A stretch of DNA of 64,000 nt, taken from the NCBI RefSeq assembly GCF_000518685.1, contig NZ_JAEB01000010.1:1-64000 (forward strand), given 5' to 3'. Under the pieces are notes generated by a model that made no database searches, was not told where the DNA came from, and saw only the letters and a list, made by a program, of their open reading frames with translations. Below are positions 25,329 to 33,624 of this stretch, piece by piece (positions within the stretch are counted from its first letter, which is position 1; each line of letters starts with the position of its first letter). The position numbers and the translations under genes were made by a program. The DNA comes from Eubacterium xylanophilum ATCC 35991 (GTDB lineage: Bacteria > Bacillota > Clostridia > Lachnospirales > Lachnospiraceae).

Positions 25329-27083
25329 TTAGTCATCTAATCCAAGTGTAATTGTTATGCTATTTAATGACATCGTATTGGTATAATTAAAGGATTTTGC
25401 GATATCTGAAACCATCTTAATTCCTATGTGATGAGTTTTATCATCTGGGTTTTCAGATTTAAGATAATTTACTGGATCAAAGGATACGCAATCGTCCTTA
25501 ATTCTTATCAAAAGCTCGTCCTTTTTAACAAATAGTTTTAGGTCAATTAGATGGTTTTTGCCATCGTTGAATCCGTATTGAATTATATTGTTACAGAGCT
25601 CTTCGATACAGAGTCCTACGTACATACTTGCTTTGTTGGTTTTGCCATGGTTAATGCAGTAATCTGTTGATGCTTGGGAGGCTTTGATGACATCTTGTGG
25701 TGTCATAATCTCCATGTTCATAGTATCTTTTTGCCCCACGCCAAACTTTTTTTCTAACATTGCAAAGGCTGAGGCAGAGAATGTGATCTTTTTGTTGAAC
25801 CGCCAAGTGTTAATGCATATTAGAGCGAGAACCGTTAATTCACCAAATACATATCCGGACCATACACCATTAGTTCCTGCAAAGAAACTTAAGACAAAGG
25901 CAAAAAACGTTGGTGCTGCGAAGTTTTGAAGAATACTAAGCGCCTTGGTAGTTCGGAGTCGTCCTGTTCCCTGATAGAAGTGTTTGAATGCAGTATTGAG
26001 TGAGCTTGGAACTACAGAGAGTGCAAATATTCTGACACCAATAACAGCCATAGGTGCGGCTGTAGGATCATTTCCCAAGAATAATTTGACGATGAATGGG
26101 GCAAAGATAATTGCCACAAGAGCCACGATAAAATCAACCCATGTGTTACTCTTTACCATGACTTTTACCAATTCTACCAATGAAAGTCGATCTTCTTCGA
26201 AGTAGTATACTCCAGCTAGGATGAGTATTACTCCGGCAAAACCTATGCAGAATGCATAGCAGAGATTTCCGATGGTGGCAATGATGGAGTAAGCTGCCAC
26301 GGCTCTGCTTCCGGAGATTCTTATGAGAATCTGGTTAAAGGTATATGTAAGCATAACGGTGCTGAGCATGTTGATTATTGTAGGAATACCCGCTTTCAAA
26401 AGCTCAACAAGTCTTGATTTTGAAAAGCTCTTAAGAGAAAATTTAAATATGCAGTCCTTGTTGAAGAAATATGGTAATCCCACGATGATTGCTGCATAAT
26501 AGCTAAGACTTGATGCAAGTCCCATGCCAAGCATGCCGCCCTTGAAGACAAATACATTGAGAATGTCGAAGAAGATGTCGCCAAATGTCATAATGGCAAC
26601 GGCTAGAATTAGCCTCTTTTGTTCTCCGGCAAATTGGACAAAAGGAATCATGAGCATGGCAAAGAAGAATGCGGGTGCTCCAATGATAAATCCCAAAAGA
26701 TATGAACTTGTTAATTCGTGAATCTTTGTACCCTGTTCTGCTCCCAGAAGACAGGCTACCTGTGAGCGAAAGATAATAACCACAAGAATTCCGATTGCAA
26801 GTATTATAGACGAAATAATAATAGCCGTTGAAAAGTGGCCATTGGTTCCCTTCTTATCACCTTTTCCTATGGTTTTTCCACATACAACTGAAATTCCTGA
26901 AGAGAGCATGCTTGCCAAAGCTGAGAATACCAGCAGGAGAGGGTTTGCCAACCCGTATGCTGCCATTGAATCAACTCCCAGGAAACGACCTATCATAATG
27001 CTGTCAATCAGCAGACATATGATTACAGTCATAGAGGAAAGAATTTGTGCAACTGACATTTCCTTGTATAGTTTTTTTATCAT
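25329..27083 (-). CDS. MATE-family transporter fused to a GHKL (RsbW-like) ATPase domain
   Basis: A 584-residue protein. Residues about 1-440 form a twelve-helix MATE transporter (two six-helix halves, each with the family-type glycine-rich loops), which would export a drug or metabolite using an ion gradient. Residues about 455-584 are a cytoplasmic histidine-kinase-like ATPase: N-box EELCNNIIQYGF, G1-like DDCVSFDP and G2-like HHIGIKMV. This is like anti-sigma kinases of the RsbW type rather than a sensor kinase, because no phospho-His domain is seen. Such a fusion is unusual. The reading frame is continuous, with no sign of a joined error. TGGAGA precedes the ATG. It has its own promoter with a palindrome across the start point. 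Confidence 0.9.
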   Translation of the reverse strand: MIKKLYKEMSVAQILSSMTVIICLLIDSIMIGRFLGVDSMAAYGLANPLLLVFSALASMLSSGISVVCGKTIGKGDKKGTNGHFSTAIIISSIILAIGILVVIIFRSQVACLLGAEQGTKIHELTSSYLLGFIIGAPAFFFAMLMIPFVQFAGEQKRLILAVAIMTFGDIFFDILNVFVFKGGMLGMGLASSLSYYAAIIVGLPYFFNKDCIFKFSLKSFSKSRLVELLKAGIPTIINMLSTVMLTYTFNQILIRISGSRAVAAYSIIATIGNLCYAFCIGFAGVILILAGVYYFEEDRLSLVELVKVMVKSNTWVDFIVALVAIIFAPFIVKLFLGNDPTAAPMAVIGVRIFALSVVPSSLNTAFKHFYQGTGRLRTTKALSILQNFAAPTFFAFVLSFFAGTNGVWSGYVFGELTVLALICINTWRFNKKITFSASAFAMLEKKFGVGQKDTMNMEIMTPQDVIKASQASTDYCINHGKTNKASMYVGLCIEELCNNIIQYGFNDGKNHLIDLKLFVKKDELLIRIKDDCVSFDPVNYLKSENPDDKTHHIGIKMVSDIAKSFNYTNTMSLNSITITLGLDD

Positions 27084-27117
27084 TATATAATCTCCATCAC
27101 ACTTTATTTTATCTTAC

Positions 27118-27140
27118 TTGGGTGCAAACAAAGCACCCAA
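27118..27140 (-). promoter_or_regulatory. Palindromic operator at the MATE transcription start
   Basis: A perfect eight-base inverted repeat, TTGGGTGC (27118-27125) and GCACCCAA (27133-27140), with a seven-base centre. It begins five bases downstream of the -10 box of the MATE promoter and so covers the expected start of transcription. This is the place of a repressor site; the regulator is unknown. Confidence 0.55.
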
Positions 27141-27144
27141 AGTA

Positions 27145-27174
27145 ATTATATCATAACAATAAAAGTCTTGACAA
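27145..27174 (-). promoter_or_regulatory. Sigma-A promoter of the MATE-ATPase gene
   Basis: Reading the minus strand: TTGTCA (27169-27174), 18 bases, TATAAT (27145-27150). About 60 bases lie between the -10 and the start codon. The rest of the 239-base divergent gap (27175-27322) holds T-rich sequence, and no convincing promoter for the HD-GYP gene is seen. Confidence 0.75.
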
Positions 27175-27322
27175 GTGTATGTATTGGACAATTCTTCAAT
27201 AACAAAACAATATATAACTATCTTTTTTTTGAAAAGTATGGTAAAATAGTATATGGTATTGAACTCGGTTGAAGTTTTTTTGATGTATTACGCATTTACA
27301 AGTAAATGAGAGGACGGATTGA

Positions 27323-28261
27323 ATGGAAATTATCAAGATGAAAGAAGATAAAAACAATCAATTCCTTACGCAGATGCATACCTTTGTAAAGGTACTTATA
27401 ACTGCGATAGAGACGAGGACGCCCTATAATGCTAACCATACAAAAAATATGGTTCAATACGCAAGCAATTATCTCGATTGGTTGGAAAAGCAGGGACGCC
27501 TGGGAGAGGATCATTGTTTAAATAGAGATCCGATTATCATGAGCATTTGGTTACATGATATAGGCAAGTTGGTTATTCCAAGGGAGATAATGGACAAATC
27601 CACGAGACTTGGAGCGGGAATAGATGATATTAGACATCGAATAGAAGTATCCAAGTTGGTGGCTAAAGTTGATTGTCTGGAAAATAGGATAGATGAGTCT
27701 GAGCTCAGAGAGTATCTGATGTCATTGGATGCTGCATTTCGTTTTATTGATAAGATTGATAAGATGGAACATTTGACAGATGAGATGATAGAACAGGTTT
27801 CTAAAATAGCTAAGATTCAGTGCAAGAAAGCCGACGGAACCGTGATTAAATTCCTAGAAGAGAACGAGCTATCCGCCTTGAGTTTGAAGAATGGAACTCT
27901 GACTAAGGAGGAGAGGGAAGTGATCAAGTCACATGTTTCCCATACCAAGGACATGCTCGATGCAGTGAGTTTCACGGGGCAGTATAAAAATGTTCCGGAG
28001 TGGGCATCTAGACATCATGAGTTCTTAGATGGTTCTGGTTATCCCGAAGGCTTGAAAGCGGAGGACCTTGCTTGGGAAACAAGGTTGTTAACTATTCTTG
28101 ATATATTTGATGCACTTACGGCGGAGGATAGACCGTATAAGACGCCACATACCCCATCTACCGCATTTGAGATAATGCGAAATATGGTTTCAGAGGGGAA
28201 GATTGATGGCGATATACTGGAAGATTTATACAAAAGTCGTGCGTGGGAGCTAGACGATTAA
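27323..28261 (+). CDS. HD-GYP domain phosphodiesterase (c-di-GMP type)
   Basis: A 312-residue cytoplasmic protein. It has the HD pair in WLHDIGKL (78-79) and a full GYP motif, HHEFLDGSGYP (about 232-242), then DIFDALTAEDRPYK. These residues bind the metals that hydrolyse cyclic di-GMP. About 130 residues separate HD and GYP, more than in the minimal domain, with a helical insertion rich in charged residues (about 95-200). There is no sensor domain in front, so control may come from partners. A diffuse ribosome site (GAGAGGACGG) precedes the ATG. It probably lowers c-di-GMP and so affects motility or surface growth. Confidence 0.9.
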   Translation: MEIIKMKEDKNNQFLTQMHTFVKVLITAIETRTPYNANHTKNMVQYASNYLDWLEKQGRLGEDHCLNRDPIIMSIWLHDIGKLVIPREIMDKSTRLGAGIDDIRHRIEVSKLVAKVDCLENRIDESELREYLMSLDAAFRFIDKIDKMEHLTDEMIEQVSKIAKIQCKKADGTVIKFLEENELSALSLKNGTLTKEEREVIKSHVSHTKDMLDAVSFTGQYKNVPEWASRHHEFLDGSGYPEGLKAEDLAWETRLLTILDIFDALTAEDRPYKTPHTPSTAFEIMRNMVSEGKIDGDILEDLYKSRAWELDD

Positions 28262-28320
28262 TTAATTTATAGAGAAATAAATAAATAGCACTGTGATTAC
28301 TTATAACGGAGGTGTAAGAA

Positions 28321-29091
28321 GTGTTCAAGATTTTGTATGCTATGATTAATCACAGGCTTGAGGGAGACGTTAGAGAAGAGTATGTATTACCAGAAGGGGA
28401 ATATCAAATGTCAATTTTCAAGAGTGAAGTGGAAGTTGAAATTGATGGGGAATTGCAGGTTTGCCCACCCAATACATGCATTATACACAAGCCTGGACAG
28501 AAGATTTGTTTTATATCGAGAAATGGTCTGATAGTTGGATCATGGATTAGATATAATTCTGATGAGACTATGTATAACGAGTTTTATCTACCGTTTAATC
28601 GGCCTATACAGTGTTCGGAGTATGAGTATTTTGTCCGATACTGGCAATCAGTTGCAGATGAGAATTATTGGAAAAATGAGAGTTCTGAGTATATAATTGA
28701 TCAATTGATGCATATTATTCTTCATAGATTACATGACTATGCAAATGAGGAGAGTAGAGATATACTCAAGGAAACTTTTGTTGAATTGCGAAAGAATATT
28801 TATCAGCATCCGGAGGAGCAGTGGACATTGCAGAAGATGTCCGGTAAAGTTAACCTGGGAGTGCGAGCAGTACAAAAGTATTACAAGACATACTTTGGAA
28901 CAGCATGTGTGAATGATGTGATCGAAAGTAGGTTGGAGAAAGCCAGATATCTGCTGAAGGAAACGAACCAGAATATCCAGCAAATAAGTTTTGCATGTGG
29001 ATATAATAGCTTCGAACATTTTTGCAGGCAGTTCAAGAAAGAAGAGGGGATATCTCCTACGGAGTACCGCAAGAGAAATTCTCAATTGTGA
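28321..29091 (+). CDS. AraC-family transcriptional regulator
   Basis: A 256-residue DNA-binding protein. The N-terminal half (about 1-120) looks like a cupin-type effector domain. The C-terminal 100 residues form the double helix-turn-helix of AraC proteins, with the classic second-helix stretch QQISFACGYNSFEHFCRQFKK and ISPTEYRK. The start is GTG with GGAGG upstream. It lies between an HD-GYP gene and the convergent xylanase gene. Control of the xylanase is a reasonable guess, as many AraC proteins in this group regulate sugar-polymer genes, but nothing in the sequence proves it. Confidence 0.93.
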   Translation: MFKILYAMINHRLEGDVREEYVLPEGEYQMSIFKSEVEVEIDGELQVCPPNTCIIHKPGQKICFISRNGLIVGSWIRYNSDETMYNEFYLPFNRPIQCSEYEYFVRYWQSVADENYWKNESSEYIIDQLMHIILHRLHDYANEESRDILKETFVELRKNIYQHPEEQWTLQKMSGKVNLGVRAVQKYYKTYFGTACVNDVIESRLEKARYLLKETNQNIQQISFACGYNSFEHFCRQFKKEEGISPTEYRKRNSQL

Positions 29092-29118
29092 TATTTAGTT
29101 AAAATAATAGGATTTATG

Positions 29119-29161
29119 GAATCGCATATTGCTGGTCTTACTCCCTACGGTCGTAAGACAA
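29119..29161 (-). repeat. Single inverted copy of the GTCTTAC repeat
   Basis: On the minus strand this reads GTCTTAC, 11 bases, GTAAGAC, CCAGCAATATGCG and GATTC, matching the 25096 copy over most of its length. It lies in the gap between the convergent AraC and xylanase genes, the same kind of place as the four-copy block. Confidence 0.85.
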
Positions 29162-29168
29162 TAAAGAG

Positions 29169-29191
29169 CCCCCTGACAGATCGCCAGGGGG
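29169..29191 (-). terminator. Terminator of the xylanase gene
   Basis: CCCCCTG and CAGGGGG (29169-29175, 29185-29191) form a very stable seven-base stem. On the minus strand it is followed by a short T-rich stretch. It may also stop the AraC transcript from the other side. Confidence 0.7.
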
Positions 29192-29238
29192 TAAAATTAG
29201 GAAAAAATTATATATTTGGAAGGATAATTAATATAAAA

Positions 29239-30954
29239 TTAATTATACCACTCGTCGGCTGCTTCAAGGAATGAATAGTAAGCAGGTTTTGCTTCATCCA
29301 TTTCAATTCCATTTGAGAAGAAGAGAGGTTCACACTTGTTTCTCCAAGAACATTTATCGAACAATCCCCAAATTGTGATTGCTGTAAGTCCCTTAGGAGC
29401 TGTAACCAAGTTACGTGTCTTCTGGACATTGAGAATCATATGCATAAAATCTTTAACGAATTTTGCCTGATCATCCCAAGTCTCGTCTTCATCCTTATAG
29501 TCAAACTTAGCTTCTCTACCATTAGACTCGTCTGTGTCGAAGTTAATAGTAATATCAAGCTCTGTAATCTGAACTTCAAGTCCAGTATTCATGAATGTTT
29601 CAAGTGCATACTTGAATTCATCTATAGTAGGTCTCTCGATATCTATATGACTCTGCATTCCGATACCCTGACAGATGTTGGTCTTCTCACCTTCGTTAAT
29701 GAAATTAACGAATTTTACAAGATCCTCAACTTCAAAGTAAGTATCATAGTCATTGTAGAAGAGAGTTACTTTGTCTTTACAATTATACTCCTCAACCATC
29801 TGGTTTGCAAACTGGAAGGCCTTCTTAACATACTCAGGTCTAAGTTCCTGTTCGCCGTATACATCGATCCATGTTGTGCTACCCGGCTGGTTTGTGTGAT
29901 GTAAATATTCATTTACAACATCCCAAGCGTAGCAAAGTGAACCGTATTCACCAGTGAGTTCCTTCTCCTTGTCGAAGATGTGCTTCATACAAGTCTTAAC
30001 ATAGAACTCAAGACGAGCATCCATAACTTCTTTTGAAACTACAGCCTTTCCGCCGTTATAATCAGCTCTGAAGAACCAAGCAGGAGTCTGCTGGTGCCAC
30101 ATCAATGTGTGACCTCTGAGCTGAACACCGTTGTCCTTACAATACTTAAGAGCGCCATCTGCCGGCTCAAAGTTAAGCTGTGGAACAACTTCTTCTTTAT
30201 AATTATCCGGAATGACATAACCAAGCTCTTTGGCCTGAGCTACTGTGATAACAGTACTGTTATTACCAAGAACGCTATCTGGCTTCATCTCATTCTCGAG
30301 AGTGATGCTGTTGAACTGATCTTTGATAAAGTTCATAGGCTCTTCGTCTCTAAGCTGGTCTTTCTTGTTGCCATATCCATAGTAATTTGCACATGTTCCA
30401 ATGTGCTCGAATATACCATTGTAATTATTTTTAAAACTTTGTGGAAGTGTTACCGGAGGTTTAGTTGCCGGTGTCATTGTCACAAAGCTTGGTGTAGCCA
30501 CTGGAGTTGCTGCTGGAGTAGTAGTCGCTACCGGAGCAGAACTTGTATTAGCTGCTGCACTTTCAACTGGCTTGTTGCTAGCTGCTGGAGCAGTAGTAGC
30601 TTTGTTAGTCTTTTTGTTACCTTTAACAGTTACTGCACAAGTAAGTTTGTACTTTTTCTTACCAACTTTGACAGTACACTTAATCTTGCACTTTCCTGTT
30701 GAAATACCTTTTACTTTTGCTGCCAAAGAACCTTTTTTAGATACTTTTGCAACTTTTTTCTTGGTAGATTTCCAAGTTACTTTGGCTTTCTTAGACGCTT
30801 TCTTAACCTTAAGTGTCTTAGACTTACCAACATTAACTGTGAGCTTCTTGGTGATACTTGGCTTCTTTGCCGCATCTGAAACAGATGGAACTGCAAGTGA
30901 AGTAACACATAAGCTCAACGCCAACCCCGTAGATATTAACTTTTTACTTATCAT
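29239..30954 (-). CDS. Secreted GH10 endo-xylanase with N-terminal lysine-rich Big-like module
   Basis: A 571-residue protein with a signal peptide (1-28, ending SVSDAA), a lysine-rich Ig-like module (about 31-110), a Pro/Thr/Ala linker (about 115-170) and a full GH10 barrel (about 175-570). The acid/base is Glu349 in WDVVNEYL and the nucleophile is Glu465 in ITELDIT. GRGHTLMWH-like QLRGHTLMWH is present. It cuts the xylan backbone outside the cell; the Big module probably holds it on the surface. The serpin and the two esterases in this window have the same N-terminal layout. GGAGAAG precedes the ATG. Confidence 0.96.
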   Translation of the reverse strand: MISKKLISTGLALSLCVTSLAVPSVSDAAKKPSITKKLTVNVGKSKTLKVKKASKKAKVTWKSTKKKVAKVSKKGSLAAKVKGISTGKCKIKCTVKVGKKKYKLTCAVTVKGNKKTNKATTAPAASNKPVESAAANTSSAPVATTTPAATPVATPSFVTMTPATKPPVTLPQSFKNNYNGIFEHIGTCANYYGYGNKKDQLRDEEPMNFIKDQFNSITLENEMKPDSVLGNNSTVITVAQAKELGYVIPDNYKEEVVPQLNFEPADGALKYCKDNGVQLRGHTLMWHQQTPAWFFRADYNGGKAVVSKEVMDARLEFYVKTCMKHIFDKEKELTGEYGSLCYAWDVVNEYLHHTNQPGSTTWIDVYGEQELRPEYVKKAFQFANQMVEEYNCKDKVTLFYNDYDTYFEVEDLVKFVNFINEGEKTNICQGIGMQSHIDIERPTIDEFKYALETFMNTGLEVQITELDITINFDTDESNGREAKFDYKDEDETWDDQAKFVKDFMHMILNVQKTRNLVTAPKGLTAITIWGLFDKCSWRNKCEPLFFSNGIEMDEAKPAYYSFLEAADEWYN

Positions 30955-31001
30955 TTTTCTTCTTCTCCATTTCTTGATGTCATTGTATACACATCATTGA
31001 C

Positions 31002-31030
31002 AATATAGCATTTTTGATTTTTATAATCAA
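31002..31030 (-). promoter_or_regulatory. Promoter of the xylanase gene
   Basis: Reading the minus strand: TTGATT (31025-31030), 17 bases, TATATT (31002-31007). It lies about 50 bases upstream of the start codon. The opposite strand also has TTGACA at 30997 and TATAAT at 31022 and 31034 with poorer spacing, which may serve nth. Confidence 0.6.
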
Positions 31031-31161
31031 TGATATAATGTGAATAATGTTTGATTTTTTATGACCATATATGTATAATAATTGATAAATAAAAAAAAAT
31101 CAAGTCTTTTTGTTAAAAATTTAACTAAATGGATTTGAGTGCCATGGAGGAAGAGAGATAT

Positions 31162-31788
31162 ATGACTAAAAAGGAGAGAGCAGGCATTATTATAGAAATT
31201 TTAGAAAAAGAGTATCCTGATACCGGATGTTCACTGGAGTTTGATGAGCCATGGAAACTCTTGGTGAGCGTCAGGCTTGCCGCTCAATGCACAGATGAGA
31301 GAGTTAATATAGTAGTAAAAGAACTTTATAAGAAGTATGATTCTCCACAGGCTTTGGCCGAAGCAAGTCCTGAGGATATTGAAAAGATAGTTCGCCCATG
31401 TGGGTTGGGAAAAAGTAAGGCCAGAGATATTCACAAATGCATGAATCAAATCGTTCATGACTTTGGAGGTAAAGTGCCGGATAATTTTGACGATCTTATG
31501 AGTTTAGCAGGTGTTGGCAGGAAAAGTGCCAACTTAATTATGGGAGATATATATGGAAAGCCGGCAATAGTTACCGATACTCATTGCATACGATTGGTAA
31601 ATAGAATGGGTTTAGTGGATGGAATCAAAGATCCTACCAAGGTGGAGCGAGAATTGTGGAAGATCATTCCACCTGAGAAGAGCAATGACTTTTGTCATAG
31701 GCTGGTTGATCACGGCCGTGCAGTGTGTAAGGCAAGGGAACCTGAGTGTGAAAAATGCGCATTAAACTTTTCTTGTAAAAAGAGATAA
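31162..31788 (+). CDS. nth: Endonuclease III (DNA glycosylase/AP lyase)
   Basis: About 208 residues. It removes oxidised pyrimidines from DNA and nicks the site. The helix-hairpin-helix is LAGVGRKSANL with catalytic Lys121, and Asp139 is in VTDTHCIRL. Four Cys at 189, 196, 199 and 205 have the C-x6-C-x2-C-x5-C spacing of the [4Fe-4S] cluster. GGAGG at 31147-31151 is ten bases from ATG 31162, so the longer upstream start (31129) is unlikely. The gene lies alone, diverging from the xylanase. Confidence 0.96.
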   Translation: MTKKERAGIIIEILEKEYPDTGCSLEFDEPWKLLVSVRLAAQCTDERVNIVVKELYKKYDSPQALAEASPEDIEKIVRPCGLGKSKARDIHKCMNQIVHDFGGKVPDNFDDLMSLAGVGRKSANLIMGDIYGKPAIVTDTHCIRLVNRMGLVDGIKDPTKVERELWKIIPPEKSNDFCHRLVDHGRAVCKAREPECEKCALNFSCKKR

Positions 31789-31840
31789 TTTATGGTAAAG
31801 TATAATTCGAGGGCGATTTTTTTAAGGAGGATGCTATAGA

Positions 31841-33571
31841 ATGAGCAGTATTGATAATTTAATTGCATCAAGGTATATTGAGGTGGAGGAAGATTCTGAG
31901 GGAGTATTACAGAATCTTTCTTATAAGAATGATGAAGATTTTAATTTTGCATATGATATAGTAGATGAATTGGCCAAGAAGTGTCCCAAGAAACTTGCTA
32001 TGATCCATGTATCAAATAGGGGTAAACTTCGCCGATTTACTTTTTCGGACATGTCGAGATATTCTTCAAAAGTAGCGAATTATCTGTCTTTTTTGGGAAT
32101 CAAGAAGGGCGATCGTGTCATGCTTGTTTTGAAGAGAAATTATCAGTTTTGGTTTGCTATTCTCGCACTTCACAAGATAGGCGCAATAGCCATTCCTACT
32201 TCTGAGATGCTCCTTAAGTCGGACTTCGAATACAGATTTAAGAAGGCGAGAGTCGACGCAGTTATATGTACAGCTGTAGGAAACTCTTCTAATGAGATAG
32301 ATAAGGCTGTCAAGAAGTACAATGGTCTTAAGGCCAAGATTCTCGTTGGAAGTAACAAAAAGGGTTGGAGACTATTTAACAAAGAACTTAAGTATTTTTC
32401 GGATGTATACAAGAGACCTGTGGAGGAAAATGCCATACATGGTGATGATCCATCTGTCATGTTCTTTACATCGGGAACGACATCTTATCCTAAGATAGCA
32501 TGTCATGATTTTAGATATCCGCTTGGTCACTTTGTCACAGCATATTATTGGCATCAGGTAAGACCGGGGAGTGTTCATCTTGCAATTGCCGATACCGGTT
32601 GGGCTAAGGCTCTCTGGGGCAAGATATATGGTCAGTGGATGAGCGAGGCAACTATATTCACAGATGACTTTGACAACTTCGATGCCAAGGAAATCTTGAA
32701 GATGATAGAAACTTACAAGATTTCTTCTTTCTGTGCGCCACCTACGGTATACCGTGTTCTTGTGCATTTGAAGCTGGATGGTTACGACTTGTCATCACTC
32801 AAGAGCGTGACTACTGCCGGAGAGGCCCTTAACTCAGAAGTTTTGGAGAAGTTCAGAAACAAAACAGGGCTTACGATTCACGAGGGATTTGGACAGTCTG
32901 AGTCCACTCTCATGATTGGAAATATAAAGGGAACAGAGATTAGACCGGGTTCAATGGGCAAGGCTTTGCCTCATTATGATTTAGCGATTATGAGAAATGA
33001 CGGAACATTTGCCGATCCAGGTGAGGTTGGAGAGATTGTGGTAAATACCAAGAATGGAAAGCCAAATGGTCTGTTCTTGGGATATCTTGAAGACGAAGAG
33101 AAGACTAATTCGGTTTGGTATGATGGATATTATCATACAGGCGATACAGCTTATATAGATGAAGATGGTTACTTCTGGTATTGCGGAAGAGCTGATGATG
33201 TTATCAAATCAAGTGGTTATCGCATTGGACCTTATGAAATAGAGAATGAGATTATGAAACTTCCATATGTAAGAGAATGTGCAGTTACTCCTGTGCCGGA
33301 TCCTATTCGTGGACAGACGATTAAGGCTAGCATAGTTTTGATTGATTCAGTAGATGGAAGTGATAAGCTTAAGAATGATATTATGAAGTCTCTAAAGGCC
33401 AATATTGCTTCATACAAATGGCCTAAGGTATTGGAATTTACTAAGGAGTTGCCTAAGACTATTAGTGGCAAGATTCGAAGGAAAGAAATTAGGCTTGACT
33501 CAGCGAGAGAAGCCGAGAAGAAGGCAGAGGAAGTCGCTGATGAAGAGAAGAATGAAGATGCAGAGAAGTAG
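31841..33571 (+). CDS. AMP-forming acyl-CoA synthetase
   Basis: A 576-residue ligase that activates a carboxylic acid with ATP and joins it to CoA. It has the P-loop-like FFTSGTTSYPK, the HEGFGQSES motif, the YHTGD and DDVIKSSGYRIGP hinge, and the catalytic Lys in SGKIRRKEIR. It resembles the medium-chain or acetyl-CoA ligase branch; the substrate is not clear. An extra charged tail (about 555-576, Glu/Lys) follows the usual end. AAGGAGG precedes the ATG. It is followed at 50 bases by a ketosynthase gene, so the pair may handle an acyl chain together. Confidence 0.93.
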   Translation: MSSIDNLIASRYIEVEEDSEGVLQNLSYKNDEDFNFAYDIVDELAKKCPKKLAMIHVSNRGKLRRFTFSDMSRYSSKVANYLSFLGIKKGDRVMLVLKRNYQFWFAILALHKIGAIAIPTSEMLLKSDFEYRFKKARVDAVICTAVGNSSNEIDKAVKKYNGLKAKILVGSNKKGWRLFNKELKYFSDVYKRPVEENAIHGDDPSVMFFTSGTTSYPKIACHDFRYPLGHFVTAYYWHQVRPGSVHLAIADTGWAKALWGKIYGQWMSEATIFTDDFDNFDAKEILKMIETYKISSFCAPPTVYRVLVHLKLDGYDLSSLKSVTTAGEALNSEVLEKFRNKTGLTIHEGFGQSESTLMIGNIKGTEIRPGSMGKALPHYDLAIMRNDGTFADPGEVGEIVVNTKNGKPNGLFLGYLEDEEKTNSVWYDGYYHTGDTAYIDEDGYFWYCGRADDVIKSSGYRIGPYEIENEIMKLPYVRECAVTPVPDPIRGQTIKASIVLIDSVDGSDKLKNDIMKSLKANIASYKWPKVLEFTKELPKTISGKIRRKEIRLDSAREAEKKAEEVADEEKNEDAEK

Positions 33572-33590
33572 AATTTGCATCAGAATATAT

Positions 33591-33624
33591 AAGGAGGATT
33601 GGACTCAGTGTCCGTTTTGAGATG
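33591..33624 (+). promoter_or_regulatory. Distant ribosome site with spacer hairpin before fabF
   Basis: The ribosome site AAGGAGG (33591-33597) lies 24 bases from the only in-frame start, ATG 33622. The gap contains GGAC (33601-33604) and GTCC (33610-33613) around a five-base loop, extendable by one wobble pair. If it folds, the effective spacing is about nine bases. Confidence 0.55.

Noticed and set aside
30094-30702. 202-residue plus-strand frame inside the xylanase gene
   Set aside because: The xylanase on the other strand has full GH10 motifs; this frame is Cys/Ser/Trp-rich noise from the linker and module.
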